A stretch of 64,000 nucleotides of DNA from Punctularia strigosozonata HHB-11173 SS5. Lineage: Eukaryota; Basidiomycota; Agaricomycetes; Corticiales; Punctulariaceae. Each line of letters opens with the position of its first letter. Position 1 is the stretch's first letter. The translations under genes were made by a program, and so were the position numbers. This document shows, piece after piece, positions 11,646-23,237 of this stretch. The notes below the pieces were generated by a model. It ran no database searches, was not told the origin of the DNA, and was given only the letters and a program-made list of their open reading frames with translations. Where the stretch lies: contig NW_006767437.1 of NCBI RefSeq assembly GCF_000264995.1, positions 1,223,946-1,287,945 on the forward strand, read 5' to 3'.

Positions 11646-14600
11646 TTACCTGTCCTCCGCCCCAGGCGACGACTCGGTGCCATTCACGTCACCTACTCCA
11701 GCGTTGTCGGCGCGATCGTGCTCGACGCCTGTCCGGATGAGAACGCTGTTTGTTGCGCCCGCCCGCCCTCCGCCACCGTCTTGGCTTTCAGCGCGAGGTG
11801 GCGGTCGATCTTGACCCAACGACGGGACCCGGTCGTAGGCTGAAGATCTATCCAACGTGTCTTCCACATTCTGTCCGTCTATGGCAGGCGCTGATCGCTC
11901 GCTCGTACGCCGTCTGCCGAGATCCGGCTGACCACTATCTCCCCCCGCTAGACTCGATGAAGCACTACGTATTGAGGTTATCTCCGCATCTTTGAGCAAG
12001 TTGTGTCCGCCACGAGGAAGCGAGTGGTCATCGCTGTCGTTCACCTGTCCACCTTCGCTTCCCAGTTTCTGCACGCTGGTAGGCTGCGAGCCGGTTTCCC
12101 GCGCCTTCAGGGTCCTGGAAGTTGGCACCTCCTGCGACGTGTGCATTGTGTGCGGATCGGATTGCATGCCATCACGACCGTCGTTGTCCGAAACAATCTC
12201 GCTGATGACTGCTACATCGAGCCGTGGCTTCGAATCCGTCTCTTCACCCGAGTTTGTATGCGACAGGATACCTTTGGGAGGAACCAACCGAAGGCCGGCA
12301 ACCCCACTTCTGCGGCGTGTAAAGCGAAAACCAAAATACTTGTATATATCCTTCACATTGTGCCAGGATGCCCCCCAAGCCGACGACGCTGTGATGAATG
12401 AGAGCAGGATAATGCCTGCTTGGTCTCCGAGCGTGCCGCGTGCTGCCGCATTCAAAATAGATGTCGTGACCTTTATGGAAAACTCGAGTACGGTGTCTCG
12501 ATGGAATCCCAGAAACAGGACAAGAAGCGGCCAGTCCACCCGCAAGTCTTCTTTGGCAACATGCGCCTCGTTTCCAGGCTCAGTCCATAATGATAGCGCG
12601 TCCATCAAGCATTCTCCAAACGCTTGCATAACTGTGCGCCAGCGTTGGAAGGCCTCCGTCGAACGTTTATGCTCGCCACGCGCCAATACTCCGGTATTGG
12701 TGATGCACGTAACCGCGGCCCAGAAGCAACGGCATTGCAGAGGGCTTGACCGAAGCGTCTCGCGGTCATATAACGAGAGGAAAATGTCAAGAGTGTCGGC
12801 CATATCCTTCGCGTCTATCAATATTCAGTCAACAGTGAGTACGATCATGGCGGAGGCGGAGGTATGATGCACGTACTGGGTCGGAAGTTGGAATCCATTT
12901 TCACTGCACAGCGCTGAATTGCGGCGCAAATCTTCTTCTTATCCGCAGCGGCGATAGATGAGGATCGGGACAAATTTGCGATGTTATCTAGCAGGAGTTT
13001 CGGGTACAAAGCGCGTATAACTTGACTATTTTTCGTGATCAAGCTCATGCCTATTAGAGATTTGATGTAATAGCTGACTAAATCAGGGTCGGGATCACTT
13101 GTTGACGGGTTCATGAGCCTCTCCAGACCAGACTTGATCATGTCGAATATCAGCAGATCTTGTGTGTCGTTGAAGGATGCCGTGGGCTTGAAGTTACCGA
13201 GCAGAGAATTATGGGTTTCGAAGCTTTCCTTCGCCTCGTCATAGACCCATCCGCGGTAAGGTGTGTCAAACAGAGGGATAGTGGTTCCATCGCATGGCAT
13301 ATCGTATAGTTTGGCGATGGCCTTCCAGTACCCACGCAAGCGCTGCGTTGACAGTGAGGATTGTACCACCGCGGAGGGATCTTTGGATTCGAGGGCGGAT
13401 CGGGTGCGCACGCGGGGACCTGGTGTATCGGAGATGCATTGGGCAATCACACCGTCGCCGGGTTCCTCGTGCGAGGCAAGCCACAGTAACGAGTGAATTT
13501 GATATGCGATACGGCTCTCGATATCGCGCCCAAAGCGCCGCAGAGAGAGGTCTCGGTGATCCCATCTATCAAATGCATACATGTCCGCGTGAAGCGAGCC
13601 GTAACGACGACATAAGTTTTCGACGGTTTTCAGCGAGTCCGGCCAGTCATAGAAGTACAGGGAGTTCATAGGTCCTTTGATTAAGCGATAGAACGGTCGT
13701 AGGATGGGCAAAATCGTCCATCCGAAAGGAGTCTTGTAAGGACAGGTTTCGAATCAAAGAGGCAAAAGTACGGCGAGTACCGCCAGCGATATGGTCATCC
13801 CGGCAGCAGAGCAGCATACCGCAGATACAATTGTATCGATTGGCCAGAGTAAAGCGACAAGTCCTCCAAAGAACAGCACAACCGCAACCTGCAAGAGACC
13901 AGGAACGAGCGTCACGATAGCGGGGACCTTCCACCTTTGGAATGCTTCATAGCGAAAATCCCGGAGTTGTATGGCGTGCTGAACCGGCGAAATATTGATC
14001 CATGACATGTACTCCCGTAGCCACTGTTTCACGAATATGCCAAGGAGAGCAGAGGCGAGTGCGAGGACAAGACTGAGAAACCAGAGCGTATTGATGGCGA
14101 CCACATGCGCGTCGGCCTGGAAGGACATATCCAGCAGATTGCTAGATGCAGGGGCGGCTTGGTTCAGGGAGATCTGCTGGAGCTGGAAAGATATGTTGGA
14201 GAGGAGCTGGACCGATAATTGAGTGTTGTCCGGCTGCAACTGGGTGTACACTTCAACAAGAAACGCTGTAAGGACTGCAGAAAATAAACCGGCCTACAAC
14301 GTATAATACGTGAGCAAGGAGAGGAAACATAAAGAAGGAACCGCACAAAGATGAGAAGACTATCGATATCCTCAGAGTATCCTTTGATCATTTCCCGATC
14401 ATATATTTGCAGCCGCTTGTAGACGTAGTCCCATCCCGTCACGTCAGATGTCGACGGCTGCTCCTGTGGGGGACGGCGAGATAAGGTGGCGCCTAAGTGA
14501 CTTGCGGCATTATCAATGGAGATCGTGGTTTACCTTCGCCTTTCGGTCGTGTGCGTACAGCGGATCTTCGGGATCGTTCGCTGTGTGGTCCACGTCGACT

Positions 14601-14690
14601 CTACCCACTTCTGGAAAGGCTCCAACGAGACCGTGAGCATCTCCTGCATGGCTCGAGAGCAGATGATCGTCCAGTAAATGGTCCTACGAC
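11646..14690 (-). pseudogene. DUF6535 membrane protein, copy 3, with one in-frame stop
   Basis: The domain is well preserved: GWDYVYKRLQIYDREMIKGY at about 14440, VYTQLQPDNTQLSVQLL at 14250, NTLWFLSLVLALASALLGIF at 14100, then CPYKTPFGW at 13740. At 13754-13756 a TGA stands where copies 1 and 2 have Phe and Met (LPL-x-F). The frame is otherwise open on both sides, so a single base change would account for it. The terminal exon (about 12821-11646) ends in a Ser/Asp/Arg-rich tail of some 200 residues. A GTAAGG donor-like sequence overlaps the last codons, so the true 3' end may lie further on. The 5' exon with AHDRKAK before a GTAAAC donor at about 14533 matches DDQKTK in copy 1. The start codon was not located with certainty. 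Confidence 0.7.
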
Positions 14691-15317
14691 GTACGATTTA
14701 GTGACTATCACGATCAAAATCAGCCTTTCGCCTCACGGGCAGCTCAGATTCATCCTTGGTATTGGCTCCGCCGAGTCCTTCTTCGACACCAACCAAATGA
14801 GTGGATAATCGTCGCAACGACATTTACTAGACACGCCCGAAATATGTGTTGGTGCAAAAGGGCAGATTGCGACGCGCGAGCAGCCATACGCATGATATAT
14901 AGCTGCGAATTTATGATAGGCGCTCACCGCCCGAACGCGGAGCAAATGATAGCTTCACACACTGCACAGCACGTGTACATCCATGCTGCGGTCCGATTGC
15001 TTGACTAGCAGCGCACCCGCTAGGCATGTTGCATAGCTTCAAATTTGCTCGTACTGTCCTGTCGAGGTGGCTCTTGATGGGAGCCCGCCGTCATGTAACT
15101 CTGAGCGACGCTGCCGATTTTGTCTTTCATCGTCTCCTCCGGCCCGCCCAAGTCGACCAACGTCGCATAGTGAGTGTTTAACCATCGTTGGGGGACGGCG
15201 GCGAGGGACGAAAGTACAAAATTTCACAGGCTCTCGTGCCCCATGCCTTCTCCAAGGCCCTTGTTGTTCGCAGCTACGATATTGTCCCTAGCCTGCCCAA
15301 CATCACCCAAAAATGAT
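14691..15317. other. Spacer between DUF6535 copy 3 and ATG17
   Basis: No complete gene was seen. On the plus strand near 15060-15310 two open stretches (LSRWLLMGARRHVTLSDAAD and KISQALVPHAFSKALVVRSY), separated by an intron-like gap, read like real protein. I could not assign them to a family, and they may be a remnant. Confidence 0.3.
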
Positions 15318-17445
15318 TCAGAACGAGACATGCAACCTTAAAAAAAAAAAACGAACCTCCTTGAGCAAGGCATCATCCACCTCCGGTAAAACCTCCTTGT
15401 CCTTCAACACCACGGACGTCCGCGACGCGCTCGGCGTGCGGCCTGGGCCGATGGTGCTCGAGCCTGTCTCCCAGGATGCGGGCACGATATCCCACCGCGT
15501 AGGCGGATTGGAGATGCACAGACACAGGTCTTCTGGTAGGTTAGGCCCGTGTTCGTGGTTGAACGCCTCACGAACGGCGTGCTCCTCTGGTTGTATGTAA
15601 TCAGGGTATGCCCAGGATGTAGATCCGTTGACGCGGTACCTTCAGCCATAACGTGTAGCTGTGCCAACATGTCGTTGACGATTCGTTCTGCCGCGTCCCG
15701 GTATTGCCTCCGCCTGCAATGCGACGACATGATGAGCGACACATGCACAAGCGCCAGCATCGTGTGCCACGCACCTTCCGAGTTCGAGCAGCAGCTTGTT
15801 ATACGAAAATTGATAGGAGATATATCGCAGCTGCAGGTTTTCAAGGTCCACTAAATGTCCATGCAGGTTGGTAATTTGCGTCGAGATTTGGATCTGCGCC
15901 GAGGAGGGTTGTTAATTCGGAGGCAGAGCAAGGAACAGTCACGGTCTACCTCAACGCGCTCAACGCGCTGGACCATATCATCCATCATCTCTTCTAGCTC
16001 GTCCAAATCATCCAGCGTCGCCCTGTGGGTGTCCAACTGTCCTTGGGCAGTCGAGAGAAATCGCTGCATTTGTTCGCTGCCCGTATAGATCAGTGTCGAG
16101 CGACAATCACAACGCATACAGACACGCTCACTAGCCGGTCTCGATGCTTGAACAGCTCTGCTCGAGTTCCGCGATGATAGACCCCAGCTCGCCAGCGTCC
16201 CGATGCATTTCTAATGGAGAAGGGAGCAAAAAGAACTTGTCAGACCGAGTTAAGGTGGACACTAGTACAGACCCCGTACCAGCCAGATCCTCGTCGTCGA
16301 ACGCTGCCCCCGACTCCCCGTCCTTCAGTGCCGCGGCCATGGCATCATAGTGCGCCGCAAGCGACTCTAAGTGGTGTGCCATGCCGGTTGAGACGCGTTC
16401 TTGGACGCGGAGCACGTCCGAGACGCGTGCGAGCGATGGTCGCAGGGAGATGGTCGCCTCGAGAGGTGGAAGCTGGGAAGAGCGATTCATCGGCGTCTGC
16501 TCTTCCGGGGTGGGTTGCGCTGAGCCGTCGGGCGGAGAGCGATTGGACGTCGTAGGGTCGTTCATTGAGAGGGGCTGAGACTGTGCATACGGTGAAGGCA
16601 CGGCAGGTGTGTTTGCCGTCGGAGAGGAAGGCAGTGCATTCTCGATGGCTTCAATGGCGGCTTCGATAGTGGTCGGCAAGCTTGCGATACCGTCCAGGGT
16701 TTTCTGGAGAGCACTTGAGTAAGGACCCGATATGGTCAACTGAGATACAACAAACTCACGTCTAGAACGGTCCTCTCATTCTCCATGAACTCCAGGATAT
16801 CCTCAATCGCCCGTTCGTCCACGAAGTCCCGCAGCGTCTTCCACTTTCGCTTGTCCGACTTGAGGACGGCCGAAGCGGAGCCAGCGTTGCTGGGCCGTCT
16901 GACACCTCGGATAGTGTCAGGGCTCCCTCGCGCATCCTCGACCTCGTCGGGCGACGCAAACACGCCGTCATCCTCAGCATCAGGATCCGTGTAGAAGTCC
17001 GGGGGGACCGACTGCGTCCCCAGTGTTTCCAGTATCGCATCCAGCGCCGACGTGTGGCGTTGTCGTTGCCGGTCGTAGTCCTGGTGTCGCATCGTTAACG
17101 GAGGGTTTATAATGCCTGCAGTGGTGGGTTTACATACGTCGATAGTGCTCTCCAGCTCTGCCCGCTTTTGCTCGATGCTCTTCGCGACCTCTGCAGCCAC
17201 CTTCAGCTGGCCAATCACAGCGTCCGAAATCCATCTATCAGGGAGCGTAGCGTTCAGTCACGATATGCGGTGATCGCTTTGGCGTAGTCAATAGCGTACC
17301 GAACGCGGGCGTCGAGCTCGAGCACGTCTATGGCCACATCTGCGGATAGATTTGTGAACGCATGCGCTCGGGAGCACAGGGACTCTCCATGTTGGAAAGC
17401 CTTCTTCGACTGAAGAACGAGAGAGACCAGGTCTGCTTGCGCCAT
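15318..17445 (-). CDS. ATG17: Autophagy-related protein 17 (Atg17-like)
   Basis: Atg17 is the elongated coiled-coil scaffold of the Atg1 kinase complex at the phagophore assembly site. The start ATG at 17445 opens MAQADLVSLVLQSKKAFQHG, then ESLCSRAHAF. This is the typical Atg17 N-terminus. It is followed after introns by long amphipathic helices: WISDAVIGQLKVAAEVAKSI near 17230, and DFVDERAIEDILEFMENER near 16830. Then come LPPLEATISLRPSLARVSDV near 16470 and HHLESLAAHYDAMAAALKDG near 16370. The C-terminal helical part is ENLQLRYISYQFSYNKLLLE near 15830, then RRRQYRDAAERIVNDMLAQL near 15690. A central low-complexity Ser/Pro segment at 16560-16640 interrupts the coiled coil, as in other fungal homologues. 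About seven exons are implied. The tail ending SRTSVVLKDKEVLPEVDD is clear, but the last codons before a 12-T tract are uncertain, so the 3' limit is approximate. Confidence 0.8.
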
Positions 17446-17459
17446 TGAGTGCTGTGAAC

Positions 17460-17920
17460 ACTGAAGACTCCGCGATGGAGGATCGCTCGGATGGAAGGTA
17501 CTGTATCGTCCCAAGTCTCGTACTAGAGCAACCACGATAATACTGACAAACAGTCGCCTTCGAAGGATTATACCAGTACGGTGAACACTGTGAGCCTTGT
17601 CAAGGACGACCTTACTGTCGACGCCGTATGTACGGCCGTCGCGCCGTTACGTGATTGTCGGGTTCGATCCTTCGGCAAGTTCCGCTCAACATACCAGCTT
17701 GCCTTGAAGTACATAAGTGGGTACGTAGTCACGGTGACTTCAGGCCTCTCTCGATCTTTGCTCCTCCATCTGTCTCCCTCTCTGTCTCCTCGATAAGGAG
17801 CTGGGTCAGCTCCTCCGTGCGTGTGGCAATCAGGCGCCGTTCTTACGTTCCTACTCCAATGACAAGGGCTTCAAGCTGACCATTCTCGCATTACACACTC
17901 GCCATCAGGTTCGTGGCTAT
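17460..17920 (+). pseudogene. Possible relic of molybdopterin synthase large subunit (MoaE/MOCS2B-like)
   Basis: The segment VNTVSLVKDDLTVDAVCTAV near 17583 resembles the N-terminus of MoaE-type proteins. GKFRSTYQLALKYI near 17670 resembles the G-K-x-V-x-x-L-x-Y-E-A-Y-x-x-L-A-L-K-x-I motif, and VRVAIRRRSYVPTPMTRASS near 17818 resembles the C-R-V-A-I-x-H-R-x-G-x-V-P motif. Frames change between the pieces and the glycine-rich V-G-T-T-R motif is not seen. The family transfers sulfur to make molybdopterin. The assignment is weak and rests on motif order only. It could instead be unrelated DNA beside the ATG17 promoter. Confidence 0.3.
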
Positions 17921-17950
17921 AACGCAAGGTGTAACGGTATCGCCCAACTC

Positions 17951-19464
17951 ATGAGCTCTGCGTGCCGTTCGAATAGGCGTAATCCACAGGCGATGAGTGT
18001 AACACGCCGTGACAGTAACTTGAATGCACCATGGATGGCAACTCCCGTCCGTACGTGGGTTGCGTGGACGCGAAAATTGGCAAACGCGATGACTGGTAGA
18101 CTTCGTCAACAAGTTACGCCTGCTAATCAAAGGAAGGGCCGCACTCCGAAACAAAGCTCCGAAACATTACCTGCTGGAGCCGGCAGGATTCTACCCCCGG
18201 ATCTTATCCTGGAGATCCTACGACACCTATCCGGCTCCGCCGCGACGGCACACTCGTTCGGAGACTGGTCCATGCGTGCCAGCCTAGCATCGCCAGCTCT
18301 TGTCTGTAAGGAATGGTACTCTCTGAGTTTACCGATTCTCTACGGCGCGCCCGAACTGTACTCTGTCAGCAAGGTCGAGCTCTTTGCGCGAACCGTAACC
18401 AGCCGGCCCAACCTAGCGCGCCTCGTGCGAACGTTAGAGTTGCTCCAACAATGAGCAGCAATTGGTGGCCTGGTCCCCCAGGTGAGGGAGAAGAGCCTTC
18501 AACGGACTGGCCCTCTTTCGAAAAAGATTATAATGTGCATGTGCAGCACATGATGTGCCTTGTCCACGAGGTACTCGCGTCCTGCCCGAACGTAGACGCG
18601 CTCTTCATTCCTGACATGAGGATTCCATCCCCGCTACCCTTTCCGAATGCGAAGGCGCCGTATAGCGTCATCCCTCTTCGTCGGATTACATTCTATCTTG
18701 CGGGCTCCCACGGTCGCGCGTTTGCCTGGGGCAAGCACGGCCTGACCTCTCGCTCTGCGACCACGGTCGTCGACCTCGACTTACGGAATGTCGAAGAGAT
18801 CGTCATTGATTACGGTTGGGCTTACCGCGATCTTCATTTGCCCGCAACGCCTTCACTTCGTGTTCTCCGAGTCATTTCGTCAACCGTTGAGACCGAGTCC
18901 AGCTCGCGACTTGAGACACATCCATCCAACCTGCAAGTTCTCGAGTTGCGAGGCAATTACGTGCGCTCGGACGACTCCTATATGCATTCCATCGAAGCAT
19001 ACGCGGGTACCCTGTGCCAGCTCGTCCTTACAGGCTCACACGAGAGAGCTGCAGCACTTCGCCTTGATTTCCATAAATTGACGAAGCTCCGTCGCCTCGG
19101 TGTTGGTAACTTTGAGAAGGACACGAAACCCTTCGATACCCTCAAGGTACCTCCCTGGCTGGAAACCCTCGACGTGCATTGGGAATATTCTGACCGGCTC
19201 GGGCGCATGTGGCACACAACAGCTTCCTTCTTCGCTCGTGCCGATCTGATGATGACCTTCATCGCATCCGACGCATACTTCCACACGAGCAGGCGGAGAG
19301 GAGCTGAGATTTGTGCACAGATCCTGGGTCAGGCGCCTCCGAGCCTCGCACGCCTCTGCAATGACTGGAGCATTCCTCTCTCGGCGGCCGAACCGGAAGG
19401 TGTGTCCCCGCTTGATGTTCACTGGCGAGTTAAGCCCCCTTTCACACCCGTAATGTTTCCATAG
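17951..19464 (+). pseudogene. F-box/LRR protein of the local family, with a frameshift
   Basis: The first frame (17951-18454) has an F-box-like motif, LPPDLILEILRHLSG, then LVCKEWYSLSLPILYGAPEL and RPNLARLVRTLELL. This matches the order LPQELVVHILRQV...LVCKDWYSAGLPLLY...RVRTLVIL in the relatives at 24.7 and 27.5 kb. The frame then stops. The homologous protein continues in another frame from about 18450 (SSNWWPGPPGEGEEPSTDW, HEVLASCPNVDALFIPDM) to the stop at 19464, ending LARLCNDWSIPLSAAEPEG. No GT...AG pair bridges the shift, so a small indel near 18445-18455 is likely. Alternatively the second part is used alone from the ATG at about 18451. The body shows ten or so Leu-rich segments and a conserved WLETLDVHWE motif. 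Confidence 0.65.
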
Positions 19465-20200
19465 CCCTTGGCCCCGGGTCCTATCAGCTCTTTGAAGACG
19501 GCATTCGAGCGAAGGCCGCATTGAATCCCTTCAGTTGGGGTATGATCCAAATTACCAAGAAACTATGATTAACTGCACTAGGCCGTTCTTTGGATCAGTC
19601 CTCATGGTTTCTGCAAAAATCTGCGAAGTACCGTGAGCTTATCATGGCATCGCATGATGAATCACCAGCTCGTTGGTGGTCTCAATAATTTCTTGCGTAG
19701 TGAAGTCGTGAAGCGGTCGCTAGAATCCACGCTGGAGTTCTTCGCGGTTTGAGGAGGACGAGGGCGCATCTAATTGATTCGATGCACTCATGAATCCCAT
19801 CATTAGGGTGCCTCATCAGGTTCTTCTCCAGTAAGAGAGTTGAAAGCGTCTGTTGAACGTTGTAGATTATATTCGAGTTAGCGGTCCACCACGTGGCAAC
19901 AACAACGGCTCGGGATTACCAGAGATCTCTCTCCGTTGGTCTTGTAAACATGTACTATGGTCTCAACCAGTCCTACCGTATCTGCTATGCATGACTTCAC
20001 CATAACGACCTCTAGCTACTATGGGAAAATGCTACTCGACGTTAAACGCAATCTATGCACCCGGATCACACCCAACCCGACAGCCTGAGAGGCCATCCGT
20101 ATTGGCAACCTTTCTATGAACGAGAATCGTGGTATTCCCTCGATCTTGTGCTCGCCAGCGACAACACCTCGGGATATACTGGTCCGATCCGATACCTACA
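19465..20200. other. Intergenic, no gene recognised
   Basis: This is the 3' flank of the F-box gene and the promoter region of the next gene. No motif or open frame of note was seen. Confidence 0.35.
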
Positions 20201-21804
20201 ATGTCCTCTGCACCCGATAGCTCTAGTCCTTACGCTAACCCCTACTTCCATAGCCAGCTCAGCTTCGCCTCATCCACCAACGCGACCGCCTCCGACCTCT
20301 CAGGCGCCGGCCGCGTACTCGGCACCCTCTTCTCCTGGGGCGGCCGCCACCTCGAACACGTCGTCGCTGGCAGCCCCCATCCTGACCCTCATGTGCAGCA
20401 TGATGCCGACGCCGATGCAGTGACCATCGAACTCACCTTCGCCTCCGGGTCGAACAGCACGATCTCTAATATCGACGGGCACGGCAGGGCGCTCGGGCGC
20501 GCGATGGCGTGGGGTGGACGCGTGCTCGAGCGCTGGGCATTGTCCACGTCCGAGCGGCTTGGGCGGGGGCCGTCCGCCCCGATGATCAGGATCTTGAACG
20601 CTATGGCGCGGGCTCGAGGGACGCGATGCAGTGTGTGTGGGCTGGAGACCCCGTCGTCGTCCGCGTCGTCGACCACGAAGAAGAAGGAGGGGAAGAAGAA
20701 GAATGCGGAGGTGCGCCAGATGCTGCACCTGTGCGTCGACGTGCGGTGCGCGGGCTGTCGCGCGTCGTACGCGGAGGCGATGGCGAAGAGTGGGCTCGAC
20801 GTCGGCAAATGCTTCCGGGGGCTGGTGAAGATGCTCAAGTGAGCTCAGATCCTTCGTTCGTTCCGCCGCCGATAATCGTATTGACGGATCGCATTAGCTC
20901 CCGCAACCCGTCATCCCGCGTCCTCGCCGTGCAGTACATCGCGATCCTCGCAGTAACCCACCCCGAGTTTCGCGCTCGCTTGCTCGAGCTGGGCGTGGAC
21001 CATCGGCTGAGGCAGATTTGCGAAGACAGGCGACGTCTAGTTGACGCAGATATTGATTCGCTGTTGGCGCCCGCCCAACGCGCCCTCATCGCCCTGTCCG
21101 AAACGCGCGTTCTGGTCATACGCAAGGAATTCGACGCTGCGTACGAGAGCTCGTTGCGATCACCGTCTCAGACGCTCGTCAATTACTACCTGGCAACTGT
21201 GTACGTGCCCGAGCTCGACGTTCTCGAGTCCGCCATCAGAGCTTTGGTCTCATATACAACGTACGCGACAGCACTCAACCCCGTCTATCTGATACTGATC
21301 TTAACACTGGCTCATCATCAGCCACGCAGACATGTGTACCGTCGCCATCTCCTGCCTCACGGCTATCACGGATTTGCTCGCGGACGACGCGGCCCGGCTG
21401 CTCCTCGTTCTTGACGCAGTCGAGGAGGACTTTTACCTCTGGCTCTGGCTGCAGGCCGCGACGTCGCGCGACCCCGTCTGGCGGACGGCGGTCCACAAGT
21501 ACGTCGAGAGCCTATACACCAGCCCGGGATACTTTGATCTGGTGCGTACATCGTCAACCATCGCCGCTCATCTTTCGCCTCGTCACAGAAGAGAGGAGGG
21601 GGGGGGGGGGGGGGGAGAACGAACCTGAACGTATCCGCAGCGTAGAAGACGTGGTCCGTCCCCGCCCGGCCATACGACGCGATGATGCAGGAGCTGTTTC
21701 CGGAGACGGCGGAGATCCTGCGCAGATCGAAGGAGCGCGAGGATCTCGAACTGAGAGGCGTCAGCCTCTCCAACATATGGGGTAGTCGCGACGACCAGGA
21801 TTGA
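20201..21804 (+). CDS. Hypothetical protein, four exons, 459 residues, with a Cys-pair motif
   Basis: I do not recognise this family. Exons at 20201-20838, 20898-21260, 21322-21541 and 21646-21804 join in frame with good donors (GTGAGC, GTACGC, GTGCGT) and acceptors (TTAG, TCAG, GTAG), giving 1380 nt. Two short repeats are visible near the N-terminus: LSGAGRVLGTLFSWGGRHLE and IDGHGRALGRAMAWGGRVLE. They share a G-x-G-R-x-L-G-x-x-x-x-W-G-G-R-x-L-E pattern. Next come a CSVCGLE pair, a Lys/Glu-rich linker and a second pair in CVDVRCAGCRASY, together a possible metal site. The C-terminal half is helical with repeat-like segments (VLAVQYIAILAVTHPEFRAR, TVAISCLTAITDLLADDAAR), suggesting an armadillo/HEAT-like fold. 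The protein ends SNIWGSRDDQD. Gene context gives no clue to function. Confidence 0.65.
21598..21615. repeat. Poly-G tract of 18 inside an intron
   Basis: An uninterrupted run of 18 guanines lies in the third intron of the preceding gene, about 30 bp before its acceptor. Confidence 0.8.
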
Positions 21805-23237
21805 ACTATGGACGACGACGAGGGATGCATTCTTGAATGAATACGGGAAAGGTGTGTACCTGATATAAAACCCTGCCGTAGTCGTCGCAATGGCTTATGA
21901 TAGTGTGGCACAGTTCGCGAGATTCGCAACATCGGCTGGGTCCAGCAAGGGAATCTACGAACCCGACACTATGCATACAGTACAAGAATGCCCTGATCAG
22001 AAGCTCAAGAATGGTCAACTGTCGGTTCGTCCAGGCTCGCCCGCCAGTCAAGCATCTGTATTAAGGGCATTGCGAACCGGTGTTGGGCATGATGCATGAT
22101 GTGTCGCCTCGCGAATAGACTCAAGTCATCCCGTATCAATGCCCCTGGTGCGCTATTTTTGGCACAGTGCGAGTGTGCTGCGAACTATCCCCGGCAGGTG
22201 GGCGGCACGACTTACAATCGAAAAGGGTCCGATTTCAAGAAAGTATACAGACCTGCCTTTTGGCGATCTCGTAGGACGTGCAACGAGGCCAACAGAAGCT
22301 TGGGGTCAGTCGACGTTTCCATAGGGAAGGAGGTGTCTCCGTAGGTTTACAGAGTCCCGGAAATCTTTCCGAAATGCCGAGTCATGCTCGTTGGTTTTGA
22401 CTCTCGAGTTGTTCGTATCATCGCCGTCCTTGATAATGACAGCACTGGGATTGGTCTGTGCGCCGCAGCCAACGTGGGTGGTGTCACTTACACCTTGCCG
22501 TTCATTGGTCCGTTGCCGAGAACGCGCCACCGCGCGCGACCGATTATCTTGAGGCTTGAGCAAGTGTTGGTGAAGTCGTCCCATCGAACAGCGCGGTTGC
22601 ATGCACAACGTATGAGGGGGCATGTGCCTCGTTACCCCGTCCGAGCCGTCGGCTTCCCGCGCAAACACAAGATTAGCTCGGAAGTAAGAAGCCCGACACG
22701 CTGCTCGCCCCTGTGCGAATCGCGGCAGATCGCGGCCCTTGGGACAAGCTCATTGTCTTTAACGTTCCGTCCTCGCCAAGGTTTATCAACCGCTTTGGTA
22801 TTATAGCGAGCCTGCACGAGGCGTGGTCCAGATGAGCGGTTGCCCGTGGCTCGGCGCCGGGGTCATCCGCGGGGAGCGAGGACCGCGACGGCTTATCAGA
22901 GAGCTTTGGCAGCGAGCGCAACGTCGTCGACGGTACGGGTACTTGTTGAATGGCGTGGTCGATCGGCCGAAAAGACGAATACGGGCGCTGACTAGGAATG
23001 GTCGCAGAGACACAGCTGATGGTCCAAACATACATGGTGACGGCCGCACCAAAGCGACGGCCAGGGATACGATACGAAACCTCGTACGCGCTTCGTCGTG
23101 GGAATCAGTGACGCAGGTATTTATGGGGTCAGCCCATACCCCACAGGTATACGGACGGCTTGCCGCAACTCACTCGCCCTCTCTCTCTCACTCCGTCCTA
23201 GTACTACTACACGTACCCTCCTCCGACGTACTCAACT
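21805..23237. other. Long intergenic stretch, no gene recognised
   Basis: About 1.4 kb lacks a recognisable gene. A frame of about 140 codons at 22384-22806 has no codon or motif support. A TATTTATG box near 23118 and a CT-rich stretch at 23172-23230 probably belong to the promoter of the next gene. Confidence 0.35.

Noticed and set aside
14733-14945. Third acetate kinase piece next to DUF6535 copy 3
   Set aside because: I looked for it because of the repeated layout, but no acetate kinase motif was found between 14700 and 15317.
17640-17700. GGTTCGATCC resembling a tRNA B box
   Set aside because: It is one base short of the consensus and no cloverleaf, A box or anticodon arm could be drawn around it.
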